From Ceratodon purpureus (Eukaryota > Streptophyta > Bryopsida > Pseudoditrichales > Ditrichaceae), in the NCBI GenBank assembly GCA_014871385.1, contig CM026421.1:16289048-16353047 (forward strand): a stretch of 64,000 nucleotides of DNA, read 5' to 3'. The position numbers and the translations under genes are program-made. The notes under the pieces are model-generated. The model ran no database searches and had not been told where the DNA came from. It saw only the letters and a list, made by a program, of their open reading frames with translations. How positions within the stretch are numbered: the first letter of the stretch is position 1; each line of letters opens with the position of its first letter. Shown here one piece after another: positions 23,690-35,099 of the stretch.

Positions 23690-24480
23690 TAGGTCAATTT
23701 ACTAGCACAAAATATACCAAATCGCAAGCGCAGTAACAAACCTCCCAACAGGTTTGCTACCAACTTTCAAACAAAAAAGACAAATAAGACAAGGGAAAGA
23801 TAAAAACTCAATAGAACTACAAAGATCAAAATATATTGACTGAAGGCTCACCACCCAACCATAGAGAAGTGATCACCAGAGAAGTGTCTAACCATCTCAC
23901 CTCCGAGCCTTTATATATGAGTTCCTTCCCAAAAGGAACTACTGTCTATCTTAGGCTATGTCCCATAGTCTAGCCTATTCATAGATCATTCTATCTCCTT
24001 TACTCTTATATCTGGAGTAAAGGTAATCCACAAATCCTTCTAGGTTCTTCTATCTCTTCAACTCAGAGACTCTTCTAGATCTTTCCATCTTCTTTACTCC
24101 TATATCTAGAGTAAAGATAATCCATAGATCATTCTAGATCCTTCTATCTCTTTAACTGAGAGACTCTTCTAGATCTTTACTCCTATATCTAGAGTAAAGA
24201 TAATTCACCACTATCTTTACTCCTATATTCAGAGTAAAGCTAATTCACTACTATCAGTAGTCTAATTCTAGTGTACCTCATCTTGAGTTGTCTAACTCTT
24301 GTACACATGTTCTCAATCTTGGAGTGGTCTGACTCCAATGCACTAAATATAGAGCTGTCTAACTCCAGTGCACATGTTCTCAATCTGGAGTTGTCTGACT
24401 CCAGTCCATCCATCCTCACCTGGGAGTTGTCTGACTCCTTTCATCCTCTGCTTACACACTGTCCAATGTGATTAGAAGAT
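23690..24480. repeat. Cluster of degenerate repeats and short palindromes, solo-LTR-like
   Basis: Copies of the palindrome-like CTTTACTCCTATATCTAGAG followed by TAAAG (and variants) lie near 23,998, 24,092, 24,177 and 24,205. Copies of GTCTGACTCCAGT-type units follow between 24,270 and 24,450. A TATA-like TTTATATATGAG is at 23,910-23,921. The mixture resembles the U3 region of a long terminal repeat, but I cannot define the ends. No coding sequence is supported. Confidence 0.4.
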
Positions 24481-24506
24481 TTCATTCATCCATCTATCAA
24501 TGTAAG

Positions 24507-24680
24507 TTACCTTACAACGAAGAAGGCACCCATAGCGAAATATAGTGCAAAAGAGTACGTAGTCCAATCCTCCTTATCAGGCGCGGAAGGCTCCTCCTTA
24601 TCACTTAGGATATATTCCTGCAATTCCTGACAATTAGGATTTTTCGTGCGCCTCAATTTCTTCAATTTAGCTATAGTTGT
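24507..24680 (-). CDS. Last exon of a predicted membrane protein
   Basis: The exon begins after a TATGCAG acceptor. It encodes TTIAKLKKLRRTKNPNCQEL, an acidic stretch, and a C-terminal membrane segment (YSFALYFAMGAFFVVR) right before the stop. An in-phase upstream exon is plausible at 25,026-24,967, encoding KLRTLQTLSDEITSKNNLRN, a coiled-coil-like stretch that ends at a GT donor. Both would fit a C-terminal coiled coil plus membrane anchor for the gene whose N-terminal part lies at 29,003-28,337. That linkage is inference. Confidence 0.4.
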   Translation of the reverse strand, partial: TTIAKLKKLRRTKNPNCQELQEYILSDKEEPSAPDKEDWTTYSFALYFAMGAFFVVR

Positions 24681-25239
24681 CTGCATATACACAAGTAGCA
24701 AATTTAGTACAAAGTAAAAATAGGCGAGCTAACTCTACCGCAACATCGCACGTTACAACATAACAGTTCAGATAGTGACTACAATTCATAAATTCCGTAC
24801 GATCTCGTAGAGCCCTACGCACTAAGACAAGACCCTTTTGACCGTATCAGACACGCGTAAAATTGAGCACTCGAGACTAGCAGGAGACACAAATATACTG
24901 ATTGCAGAAATCGTATCCAAGATTCTAAGGAAATCAAAATTGGAAACGGAGGTAAGGAAAACTAACATTGCGTAGATTGTTCTTTGATGTAATTTCGTCG
25001 CTTAAAGTTTGAAGAGTACGAAGCTTCTCCCGTCACTACCAGGTCGGCTGCGTCCTTTCTCACAGACAAATTAACAGACGATGTTCATATCTCTGTTATT
25101 TAGGACTTGTCAATCCATTTGTTAATTTTCATAAATTCGGACAAATTTTTTGTCACTCAAGTGTCGATTTGACACCCCATTTCAGAAGAACCACGTAATC
25201 AGTCCAGGTCAGCTTGCCTTTATCTAATCAGCATGCCAA

Positions 25240-25335
25240 GTCGGACTTCCTGCCGGGTATCAGAATTACCCGGAATTGAACCCGCAGCCCTCGGTGCCAG
25301 TCCCCATACGACATGTGTAGTCCAATGACACATTT
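25240..25335 (-). repeat. tRNA-like module (possible SINE head)
   Basis: On the minus strand, GGTTCAATTCC (about 25,265-25,275) matches the Pol III B-box consensus. It is embedded in GC-richer sequence with an arm-like CCGGGTA/TACCCGG pair. An A box is not convincing and the cloverleaf does not close, so this is not a functional tRNA gene. Confidence 0.25.
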
Positions 25336-26589
25336 CTGTTCACACGTGGTCGACTTGGATTTAAATATTGGTCACTCTAATGTGAATCCGCCCATTCTTG
25401 GTTTATTCATTTTTGGTTTATTCATTTTTGGTCTTTACATTGTGATGGCTCGCATTTGATCATAACAGGTGCTGTAGATCACAATTGAGAATTGCGGTTT
25501 GTAGATGCAGGTCGTAGTTAAATATTGTTGTTTGTATCTGTAGACCATAATTGAATTCTGGTTTGTATATATCTAATATGGTACATGTCAGCCAAACAAA
25601 TTTCTGCTCTCTCCAACTACTTAGAAAACAAAGTCTCAAATTGGACTACTATTGGACAACTCAGGACAACATTCTGAGTCTAAGACTGTAACACTCAGCA
25701 CAGAGGTTGCAAAAGCAGAAATATCAAAAAATCATAAGAAAGCATGTGTTGGAAGAGAACCTGGAACGCAGCAAAGCGTGAATGCAGCTGAAATATCTTG
25801 CAGCCGTTGTCAAATAAATCGCATTCTCTGATTTTCCTGAAACTTTCAAACAATGCTGCCAATCATTCCATATGTAATACCTCCATAGCAGTTACAAAAG
25901 AGGCACATTAGCAAAGTACACAAGCTTATGAGTATTAACTTATGATAACTCATCATACACTGAAGTGCACATTCAGTATTTCAGTTTATGTGCACATGAG
26001 GGCAGTATTACATGTCCCAAACCTATATTTCACTCCAGAAACACCAACGAGGCTACGAAAACAGTTCCAAGTTAAGATCAGGACACAATATTCCTAGAGA
26101 AGCTCAGCGACTTGAAACGAACAACACCAAGCCACCGACTTGCACAAACGACGATCCAGCACTAAGCTCAAGTACACACACGCTAGCAAGAGCAAACTAA
26201 GAGCTGCCATCACCGATCGGCAACAAACATCAAAACATGAGCGAGGAGGTGATCACCAGTCTGACCTTCAAGACGTCGTTCTGGTGTCTGAACAACACTT
26301 TGATCTTCATGCTGTCCATTCGGCGTTGGAGAGTGAGCAGTTCAGCATAACACAACAGCAATCGGAATTTCTTCTCAGTAAGTCCAACAAGCTATAGTGA
26401 AGCTGAAAACAGCTTGGTGGCGGGGTAAGGCGGGGAGAAGACGGGGTGAAAATGTGATGGCGGTGGTGAAACGTGAGGCGCGGCAGCGTGGCTCCGGTCT
26501 GCGATAGCGGGAGAAGTCTGCCGTGAAACTGGATGAAATAGGATGAAAAACGTCGGCGCCCGCCGGCGTACGCCATAGAGACCCTGCAT

Positions 26590-27130
26590 GTGCGACTGCC
26601 CAGTGCCTGTCCAAGCACAACATGTGCAGTTGCATACCTAACATGTCCGATTGCAGAGGACCCGGGCAACTTCTTCAATTTACTTTCATTAAAGACTTCA
26701 CTGACCGGACCCATCCCTGTAATCAACACAAAAATCCCCAACGTCAGAAATACTCTCACAAGACTAGGGAACCCTAAATCAATACACAATCGCTTGACTC
26801 GCCTTAGGAACCTAGAAACAGATTTAAAAATTGAGATGACGTTGGAAACAAAGATTGACATTTAAAAAGGCGCCCAGAACATACCTGTGATGGCATGAAG
26901 AGTATTCTCATTGGCTGTCACAATTCCAGCACCTTCCTAGCCCTTGTGTTGCAAAGCGTGCAGAGACAAGTAGCAAAGCCTACTAGCCGAGCTGGATCTC
27001 CAAAGATGGCCACAACCCTGCATTCCTTTCTCCAAGCATCACCCTCATGCTCTTCACTCCTCGGCAACCATTCTTCCATGGGATTCCCAGATGTAGGACT
27101 CAACCATTCCATACTGCTCGCTCCATCATC
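26590..27130 (-). pseudogene. Truncated, frameshifted amidophosphoribosyltransferase (PurF/ATase) copy
   Basis: The minus strand has RKECRVVAIFGDP, matching the N-terminal ECGVVGIFGDP of PurF but with Arg after the nucleophilic Cys. In another frame, LHALQHKG, a TAG, then EGAGIVTANE follow, where the family has ALQHRGQEGAGIV. An intron donor sits at 26,885/26,884. The next exon starts at 26,716 (after ATTACAG) and reads GMGPVSEVFNESKLKKLPG and AIGHVRYATA, as in the glutamine-amidotransferase domain. Similarity stops near 26,627. Shared intron position, frameshift, in-frame stop and loss of the phosphoribosyltransferase half mark a duplicated, dead gene fragment, not a processed copy. In plants the functional enzyme is plastid-targeted and begins purine synthesis. 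Confidence 0.82.
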
Positions 27131-28336
27131 CTCCGCATCTCCGACACTTGCAGTGGACGCCGGCGACGCAGCTGCCACCGGCGAGCACAATCTCTTCTTG
27201 CTTTCAACCTTCACTGACTTCGAATTGCAAACCCAATCTCGGCTCACGCTGCTAGACAACCCAATCTCCTCGGCTCACGCTGCTAGACGAGGAAAGAGCG
27301 AACGGCGTTTTCGAAAGGCGACCCCGCCGCCTCCTCTGCCGCAAACTTGTTCTGAGCCGCAACAGACCTGAATGCGCGGTGAAAGTCCAGACACATGAAT
27401 CGCCGCCATCCCTGCAGATGTCGTCTAGTCGCTCTGAAAACCGGTAACGTCGTCCCTCCCTTGCAACTGATTGAATTACTCCATTTCTCACAACGCCTAA
27501 ACGCTCCTTACTACCCGACCACCACAAGGAACACCTAAAGAGCCGACGTTCTTGTCAAATAAGGAAACCCACAACAGAGCACCTGGAAGGAGAAAAGCGG
27601 CAGAAGGCACACGACAAACAGCGAAAAGAGAGAAAACAGACGAGGGAAGAACAGACGAGGGAAGAACAGACGAGGGAAGAAAACTAAACCCTGAAAACAA
27701 ACTGAGACACTAAACCCCTAGACATGCATTCCTTAAACCCCGAAGCAACGAACGACGCAATTTGAAACCACAAACCACCCACCTGCGCAAGCAAGTCAGC
27801 AAAACCAGGCAATGAGTGGGTGCTCATCGGTGTAACTTACCTCTGTCTTTTTACACTCCAAATGAATGTCCTTATAAGTTATGTTTGTGAAACACTGTCG
27901 TATGCCTTTTGCACATGTGCATGCCATTAATGAATTTTGATGCAATAACGTTTTCAAACAATTGTGAATAGGTGTCTCCAGTGGAATACAAAGAGTAAGA
28001 GAAGAATAAATTAAACTATGGTGAAAATAGAAATTGATGAAGACATTGTAGCATGAGAAATGCTCCCACTCAAACCAAATAAAAGGTTGGTACACATCAT
28101 CAATATGAGGTGTGGTTTATCTCGGACGGAACTCATCCTTCCTCCTTCCATGTGACAGCGATGAATTCATCCAAGAGTTTCATTTGAAAATCGCAATATC
28201 TGCAAATCAACAAAAAGTGTCCGACTCAACACTTCTGTCACAGTGAATCTGCCCCATTTTTCCATAGCCCGGTTTGTTACAGAGAATCAGCAAATCTGAG
28301 TCCTTTGCAACAGCAATTTGCAAATTTTTAGAAAGG
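27130..28336. other. Spacer between PurF fragment and membrane-protein gene
   Basis: The segment 27,130-27,700 is GC-richer with overlapping open frames on both strands, none recognised. On the minus strand it may hold transit-peptide-like N-terminal sequence of the ancestral PurF copy (Ser/Ala-rich). A small tandem repeat of CAGACGAGGGAAGAA (three copies) lies at about 27,637-27,680. The rest is featureless. Confidence 0.4.
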
Positions 28337-29003
28337 TCAGTCACTTCCGGTAGTACGTATGCCAAAAACTACGCAAGCAGTAGCCAATGCAGACATGATG
28401 AGCGGCCAATACGGGATTTTGCAATGCAAGGAAGATTGATCTGTCGTCTGGGCAGAAGTGGCGAATAAGACCCCTTGATACGCACTGTAAAACCCGAGCA
28501 GCTGAAACACCTGATTCAACACAGACAACTCTTCCGACTTCTTCTTGTCAAGTCGATCGGTCAATTCACTGTAGTTGTCTCTGAGATACTCGTACAGAGT
28601 TCCATACAGAACTTTCACATCCTCTACACTCTCAACTGTTCATGACCCACTCGTTGACGGATTCGCCTCCTCGGTCTTGTCCGCTTTCTTTATAGCATTG
28701 TCGATCGGTTCCTGTAGTGCAGTATTCAAGTGGCTACTTCTACCGACGGCCCGCTTCTCACTCTGTCCAACCGGGTCTTCGCTTCCTGCCTCGGAACTCT
28801 GTACGACGCCCTTACTGACGCGTTTCCTCAACCACACAAGGTTCTGAACCTCTTGCAAGGTTAACTGATGATCTACCTTATCACCTTTTTCAGAGTCACT
28901 CTCTTCGGACTTTGCGTTTTCGCCGCGCTCAATATCGGCATGATCCTTACGCTGTGGAACGCTTGTATCGGGACTCTTCTTTCTCAGCATCTGACAAAAC
29001 ATC
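28337..29003 (-). CDS. Predicted membrane protein of unknown function, split by an in-frame TGA
   Basis: The minus-strand exon begins after a TTGTAG acceptor (29,003). It encodes an acidic, Ser/Lys/Glu-rich N-terminus (QMLRKKSPDTSVPQRKDH) to a TGA at 28,640-28,642. The same frame then stays open for 100 more codons to 28,337. That second part reads LYGTLYEYLRDNYSELTDRL, then LGFYSAYQGVLFAT and PYWPLIMSALATACVVFG, which look like two membrane segments. The two halves make sense as one protein. The TGA may be a nonsense mutation (CGA to TGA) or may be spliced out, since a donor-like CA|GTAAGG lies upstream at about 28,820 and an AG follows the stop. Family unknown. The coiled-coil/anchor exon at 24.5 kb may be its 3' end. 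Confidence 0.45.
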
Positions 29004-30085
29004 CTACAAGGGCTTGTAAGTCACTTCTCTGACAACACTAACAACAATGACACATGTCTGGCCTTCACAACGGTCCCTCATCGACACATCCCATCCACAC
29101 AGAACAGTGCTACAAAGGTACTACGCACTACACATCCTCAACAGAGTATTACTCAGCTCGATGACAGAACAGTGATTGTGTCCCGTTTAAGTACTCTTGC
29201 TCCTTGGGCGGGAACGTAAGTTCCATGATTATCTCAGCTTAGTAGAGGGATGATGATCCGGCACTCTACACCGTAAGTTGAGTTAGTACTATGTGTGGGT
29301 AACTATTTCTTTTACATAAACCATGTCTCGTCCGTTAAATATAAGCTAATGCCACCAAGCCGCTCGAGGACTGTCCAGGATCATCTTGACTGTATATTTC
29401 GCTCGTGGCTATCAGTCGTCGATCTTTCTCTAAGCCGGGATGGTGTAGCATGATGTCAGCGCCAAGTGGGCCAGAAGCGAGTCTCGCGGTGCATTCTCCA
29501 TCGTTCAGTTGTTTTTTTCTGGCCGAGTGCGGAAATACTGTAATTATAAACCAAAACGAATCCCGATAAGCGCTCCGTTTAGATATGTGCCAGAAAAACA
29601 ACACTTAAAAAAGAAGACATTGAAGGGTTCAACAAGAATACACGCTTTAATTTTTCCTCCCCTGACTTATGCTGGGGGGTGGTTTCTTTAATTTGTTTTT
29701 GAGAGACAAATGGAGTTTTATTTTATAGTCAGAAGCTTGGCTTCTTTTCAATAATGAACGCTTACCAATATCCGCTCAAATATATTAAATTAGTACAACG
29801 TGGACCTCAGTGGCCGCCATGATTCACGAAGATATGGTAGGGATTTTCTCGAATATAAGCGATGACAGCCTGTTCTGAGTTGTAATGTACAGTCAATGTT
29901 AGTTTTATATATTTTGCTATTTACGCGTAACAATGCGCGGCCCCTACTGAGCACCTCGATTTAAGTTGTGCTCATTGATTTCATTACTCATGGGGCACAT
30001 CACTGTTTTATAATTTCCATAATTTCAGGCAGCAATTGTCGTCAGCTTTGGAAACTGCGGGTGTCTAATTTATGAAAAAGGAGCA
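29004..30085. other. Spacer upstream of the membrane-protein gene
   Basis: It may contain 5' exons or the promoter of the minus-strand gene. An 89-codon minus open frame at 29,335-29,604 is not convincing. No repeat or RNA gene is seen. Confidence 0.35.
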
Positions 30086-30353
30086 CACTAACTAATACCC
30101 ATCGAACTCTCGCAGAACCCTTTTTTAGCATGTAGAACACTGTTCATGTTCTATTTGTAGAACCCTGAAATTACAAATGCGGGATTCTACAGTCTTTTTT
30201 TAGAATTTTTTTTTCCAAATTCGGGTTCTACACCCCAAATTTAGTCAGAAAACCCCTCACGCGGACCGTAGAACCAATAACCTGCAAGTTGGGAGGTTCT
30301 ACATAGGCCCACCCGGGAAGTTCGATGGGTATTAGTCTAGGTATTAGTTAGTG
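30086..30353. mobile_element. MITE-like element with CACTAACTAATACC inverted ends
   Basis: The left end is CACTAACTAATACCCATC and the right end is GGTATTAGTTAGTG, its inverse over 14 bp. A second inverted match (CCCATCGAAC / GTTCGATGGG) lies just inside. The element is about 268 bp, non-coding, and contains several GTTCTAC/GTAGAAC units. The CACTA-like start suggests a CACTA-mobilised MITE, but no clean 3-bp target-site duplication is visible. Confidence 0.6.
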
Positions 30354-31711
30354 TACCGCTATGAAAAACATTATAGTAAAAAAGTCTGTCACACGATTTG
30401 TGGGACCTGCTGAGTTGTCTCGAAGAAGCCAATTTTTTATTGTTTATGTCGCCGCTCTCCTGGTCTTCATGAAGGGATTTGTCCACCAACATTGAGCCTA
30501 CTATTATGTTCGTGTATATGTTATAACATTTCTCCTCCTCTTATTCATATTCCATTCTCTAACAATGTAATTTGGCTTCTTTTTATTCCGTTACTTTGGA
30601 ACTAGAGGGCAAGGTTACCGGAGTACAGGAATATTCATGTATTTGCAAATTTTAGCTACGTCCTTCTGGCTAGATCCATTCGTACTTCCAGATTATTTTA
30701 TGTACTTGTAAATAACCATCATCAAAATATTCTAAATACTTTAGAAGTACCAAAAATTTGTACGTACGTACGTGAAAGATTCCTGAAACAAACACGGCAT
30801 ATTCTCTGTACTCCGGTAACCATGCTAGAGGGAGATATTAAAGTATTCTAAATTTATTCTTTTCAGGTTCCAATCCTTTTTTTTCTTTTTTTTTTCCTAA
30901 ACCATTTTTCTATTACACTACCTCTTTATTTTTTTCGTTTTTCTTTTAATCCTTACTTCTTTCTACATCCTACAAGTTTTTAATTATTTTTTCTCATTAA
31001 TATATTTCTATCTTTACATTTCGCTTTCTATAATAATCAATTGAGTAATCAAGTTGAGAGAGAATTTTAATATTGTGTGTGACTCACATGTAATATGGAT
31101 TTAATTTATACATTAAATTCAAAATATTTCTCATGGTTGTAAATTTTTCAGGTCTTTGTAATCCTCCAACAATTAGAGGTTGGATCATTAAAAGGTCTCT
31201 TAAAAATTTAAAATACAATGACTCACCTAATAATAGGCGCAATGATAGAAATTAATCAAGCAATTTTGCACCAAAAAGTAAAATTAACTTTAATATTTTT
31301 TATTTTTCTTATCCACCACTTTTCCATCAAAATCGATGAGAATGTTGCAAATAGATTATCAGAAAAATGTGCCGTATAAAAGTAAAAGCAACTTTCATCC
31401 AATTCAGAGATACATATAAACATGAGTATTCCTTTCCTAGCATGAGTTAGTATCATTTTGTGGTGCAGTTTTACCGGGCTACCGTATTCTCGGTGCTCGT
31501 TGGAAGTTTCGTCGCGGCCTGTACCTAGACTGCAATATAGTGCAGTGCCGGGCCGTGCCGTGCAGGCCAACCGATGAGGTTGGCGTCCCCCCACAGGCAA
31601 ACAGACAGACAAGAGTAGGGTTTCATGCTGGTTGTGGAGTCTGGAGAAGATTAGTTTTCTTTCTGGTTGAGCGAGGTTGAGTTGTGTGGAGAGTTTCGGA
31701 CAGAGGACGCG
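30354..31711. other. AT-rich spacer and promoter region of the LENG1-like gene
   Basis: No coding sequence is supported. From about 31,470 the sequence becomes GC-richer, as expected for the 5' UTR and proximal promoter of the gene starting at 31,712. Confidence 0.5.
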
Positions 31712-33001
31712 ATGGGAGGCCATGGCGGTCTCAACATTCTGCCGCAGAAGCGGTGGAATGTGTACAATTTTGACAATAGGGAGAAGGTGAAGCGCGATGA
31801 GGAGAAGGCAGCCCGCGAGGAGGCTATCGAGAGGCAGCAAGCTCGGCAACGGGAGGCCGAATTGCGTCTTGAGAAGCTGCGGGAGGGTGCGCAGGCCAGG
31901 AGGAGGGATCCGAGTGAGTTGCGGATTACGGATGGAGAGGGAGCGGAGCAGCCACTGCTGGAAAATGAACGGGAGGAGGAGACCGAGGCTGTTGTTGAAG
32001 CGGAACTGGAACCGGAACCGGAACGGCCGAAGCATTTTAATTTGTTTGAGGTTGCTAGTGAGCCTGGGCAGGGGAGTGCGAAACCTAAGGATGGCAAAGA
32101 GTGGATTAACGAACTGAAAGTAGAAAAGAGAGGAGGGCTTGATAAACAAGATATTCGGGAATTGAAGAAGATGGAGAAGATGGTGCGTGCGCCGGAAGAT
32201 GAAGGGTATGAATTTGGCTGTGGACTTGTTGGAAAGAGTGGAAAAAAACCCTGGTATTCAACGAAGCGTTTTATGGTCGAGAGAACTGGTGATGCTGGTG
32301 GGGCGTCGCGCAGATCGAGGTCGAGCAGTCCTGGTATGTTTTCTCCTCCGATCGGGCGTGTTTTTATTCAGCCCCTATACATTTTATTCTTCGTGTTTGC
32401 AATGGATGGTTTTTTCCACACAATTAGGGTTACTGAACATTATTTGTGTTAATGTGCTTATCTGGTCTCAGTGTTCCCCTGGGGATTTTTTATGGTCTGT
32501 CGAAGTGCTCCTTGTTATTGTTAAATTTGCTGGTCTATTGAAATCCTGTATGTCGTTCTACACTGAGTCGAACGTCCTGGGAGGTATACGTGACTTAGTT
32601 GCTGTTACAATCTAGCAATGTTCCCCTAAGTCTGTAAATTATCGAGGATATGACATGATTTGGTCTTGGTAGACTTTCAATTTATGATTTATGAATTCTC
32701 GTTTGTTTACATAAATGGTTGGATGAATCCAGATGAGGAAAGACCATCGAAGCGAAGCAGGAGACACGAAGAGAAATCCGGGAAGTCTGAAAAGCATCTG
32801 AAGAAGACAGAGAAGAAACCGAAGACTGGAAGGAAGTCAATAGAGGAGTTAAGAGCAGAGAGGGTGCAACGGGAGCAGCAGGAAAGGGATAAAGCTCGGA
32901 AGGTAGTAATTGCTAGCAAGAAAATGAATGGTGACGGGGGTTATGGTGTCAACCGAAGCGGTAGGCCATACTATCATCAAAGCTTCGGCAATGCAAGATG
33001 A
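31712..33001 (+). CDS. LENG1-like protein with CIR_N domain, two exons
   Basis: Exon 1 is 31,712-32,333 (donor CCTG|GTATG) and exon 2 is 32,733-33,001 (acceptor ATCCAG). They total 891 nt, in phase, 296 residues. I chose the ATG of MGGHGGLNILPQKRWNVYNF because the CIR_N signature starts there. An upstream in-frame start would add an unconserved leader. The CIR_N/LENG1 pattern (NILPxKxWxVxNxDNxxxVxRDE) is followed by a long charged helix (EEAIERQQARQREAELRLEK), an acidic Glu-Pro stretch, and a lysine/arginine-rich C-terminal half. CIR_N proteins of this kind are linked to nuclear RNA processing or co-repressors, and the plant role is not firmly known. The gene looks intact and ordinary. Confidence 0.88.
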
Positions 33002-33645
33002 CAGTTGACACCACTTCGACACCATCCGATCAACGTAATCATTAGATGTAGCTGATACATACAAATCTAGAAGCATTGTATTACCATGTGTCATAGTTGC
33101 CTGGAGCAATGCTGCAGTCAGACACTGTAAATATTGTATCAATATCATTGTCACCCTCGTGACAACTTCATTCATGATCGTCATTCCAGCCCAGAATGCG
33201 CACTCGTATGCAAGTATGTTTGTGTATGCAATTGCATGTCGTAGAAGCTATTTCATATTCTTTTCTGGTGTCAAGGGACGCCACAAAATCAAGAGGAGCC
33301 TGCTTTTCTAAAAATCATGACCTGAGCAGCATGCACGCTGACTCAGGCTATCACTCGCTCCACTATTTTACAACTGCTCAATTGACAGTCTAGGGCATGT
33401 GTAGCTGGACACACTCTTACAATGAGTGTCAATCATCTCACTCTATTCGCAACCATAATTAAAAATAGAGCTACATTATACTTCTTCCATATGACGCTCG
33501 CTATCCCCAAACCTAAATGCCATAAACATTGCAGTGTGTCAACGAAGATTCCTCTTCACTCGACTTACTTTAATTTTCGACTAATACGTTCAACCCAATC
33601 TGGAAATGTACGAGTCACTCACATCAATGACCTCCCATTTCCAAC
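33002..33645. other. Shared 3' region between LENG1-like gene and PGRL1
   Basis: The two genes converge here. The interval must hold both 3' UTRs and polyadenylation signals. No open frame in it is credible. Confidence 0.6.
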
Positions 33646-34698
33646 TTAAGCTGAGGTAGACACCTTCTCCGACGCAGGTTTCGGAGTCCTAACTGGCTTC
33701 TTCGGCGCCGAGGGTGGGCTGTCATCAAGAGTGATCAAACGTGTTTCTACATTGAAAATCATGTTGGAACTGCACCCCTCACATTTCACGGTATTCTCCT
33801 TCCCTGCACTGGGAATGGTCAATATACTTCCGAAGTAGCTGTTGGTACCCCTTCCACAATTCGGGCATGGGCCGGTCAAGATAAGGGCATCTTTCAATAC
33901 CAGATTCGTGATCGACTGCGCGATCAAGAACGTCACCGGCAACACGATGAACCACGTGAACAAGAAACTGTAGGGCTCCGGCAATTCAAGCAAATAGGTG
34001 ATCTCAAACCCGGTAATATCATCCAAGAAGAACACCAAACCCAGGGCAATCAACGCAGCCGGCAAGTTGAGCGCTGTCATCTTAAGATAATCCACAGTCG
34101 CATCACTCACCACCTTCTTACTCCTCAAACTGCACCGAGGCCCCGCGATGGCCACCTTACTCCCCTTCATCTTCAGCTTCATCTTCAAATTATCAAACTC
34201 CTGATCATTCAAAATCGGCTTCCCCGCAGCGTACGACAGCGACGCCTCCAGAAACCGCTGCTCATCGGAACTCAAAATCACCACACTACTCCCCTCCCAC
34301 GTCAACTCCTCCTTCAAATTATCAAACTCCTCGTTCGACATGATCGGCGTCGAATCGAAGTAGAAACTCTGCAACGCCTCCAGAAACTCCTGCTCCATCT
34401 CCCCCAGCGTCTTCTTACCCCCCTTCCCCTTAATATCACAATACGGCAATATCTTATCATCCAAATCCGACTCCTCCCCCGGCACCACCTCGCTCCCCTT
34501 CTTCCCCTCCCCCGCCTGCATCACCACCACCCCCCGCCTGCCCCGCCCCTCCACCACCCCCACCCATCTCCTTCCCACCACCCCTCCCCGCAACCCCAAC
34601 CCCAACCCCCGCACCGCCTGCACGTTTCGACCGCTGCAGCTGCACACCATCAGCTTCGAAGTGGACGCAGGCATCGCCAGGCCCGCAACCATCTCCAT
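33646..34698 (-). CDS. PGRL1: PGR5-like protein 1 (PGRL1), chloroplast thylakoid
   Basis: A single-exon minus-strand gene. I chose the ATG of MEMVAGLAMPASTSK at 34,698 (350 residues); an in-frame ATG lies 11 codons upstream. The N-terminus is basic and Ser/Gly-rich, as in a chloroplast transit peptide. Recognisable PGRL1 blocks follow: FYFDSTPIMSNEEFDNLKEE, SSDEQRFLEASLSYAAGKPI, GPRCSLRSKK, and FFLDDITGFEITYLLELPEP. Two membrane segments lie at about 208-225 and 243-264. Six cysteines (about 87, 189, 278, 281, 306, 309) match the redox-active set, including the CPNC and CEGC pairs. PGRL1 works with PGR5 in antimycin-sensitive cyclic electron flow around photosystem I. The gene looks intact. 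Its upstream region carries a large fold-back insertion. Confidence 0.95.
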   Translation of the reverse strand: MEMVAGLAMPASTSKLMVCSCSGRNVQAVRGLGLGLRGGVVGRRWVGVVEGRGRRGVVVMQAGEGKKGSEVVPGEESDLDDKILPYCDIKGKGGKKTLGEMEQEFLEALQSFYFDSTPIMSNEEFDNLKEELTWEGSSVVILSSDEQRFLEASLSYAAGKPILNDQEFDNLKMKLKMKGSKVAIAGPRCSLRSKKVVSDATVDYLKMTALNLPAALIALGLVFFLDDITGFEITYLLELPEPYSFLFTWFIVLPVTFLIAQSITNLVLKDALILTGPCPNCGRGTNSYFGSILTIPSAGKENTVKCEGCSSNMIFNVETRLITLDDSPPSAPKKPVRTPKPASEKVSTSA

Positions 34699-35099
34699 AG
34701 CTGATCGATCGATCGATTGAGTCCGGATCAAAACTCTGATCAGACTCCCAGCTACAATACTTCAATGCGATAGTAGCAAAGAGGCCTTGCGGGGGGGAAT
34801 GGCGGGGTGGGAATGGCGAGGGGTTAGGGTGGGATAGGGACAGCAGTGGTAGAGAAATGGCAGCGGGCTTATCCGGACATTGGGAGATGGCGTCCACTCG
34901 AATGGGTTGGGCTCGGGTTTTGTGGGGTTCGTTTGGGAAAAAGGGAGACGGAGATTGAGGTCCAGTGTTTTGGAGATGTTTTGGTGGGCGTGGGCGTGGG
35001 CGTGCATGCATGAGTTGATTATCGTGCGATGGTGGTGGCGATGGAGGATGTGTGTTTTGTGGTGGGGGGATGTTTAGCACGGGTGCGGGGGTTGGTTAG

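Noticed and set aside
26307-26861. 184-codon minus open frame
   Set aside because: Only its middle 30 codons match PurF. The rest is intron and unrelated sequence, so it is reported as part of a pseudogene and not as a gene.
33422-33649. 75-codon plus open frame in the interval between the converging genes
   Set aside because: It lies in the 3' region of two well-supported genes, with no family resemblance or codon sense.
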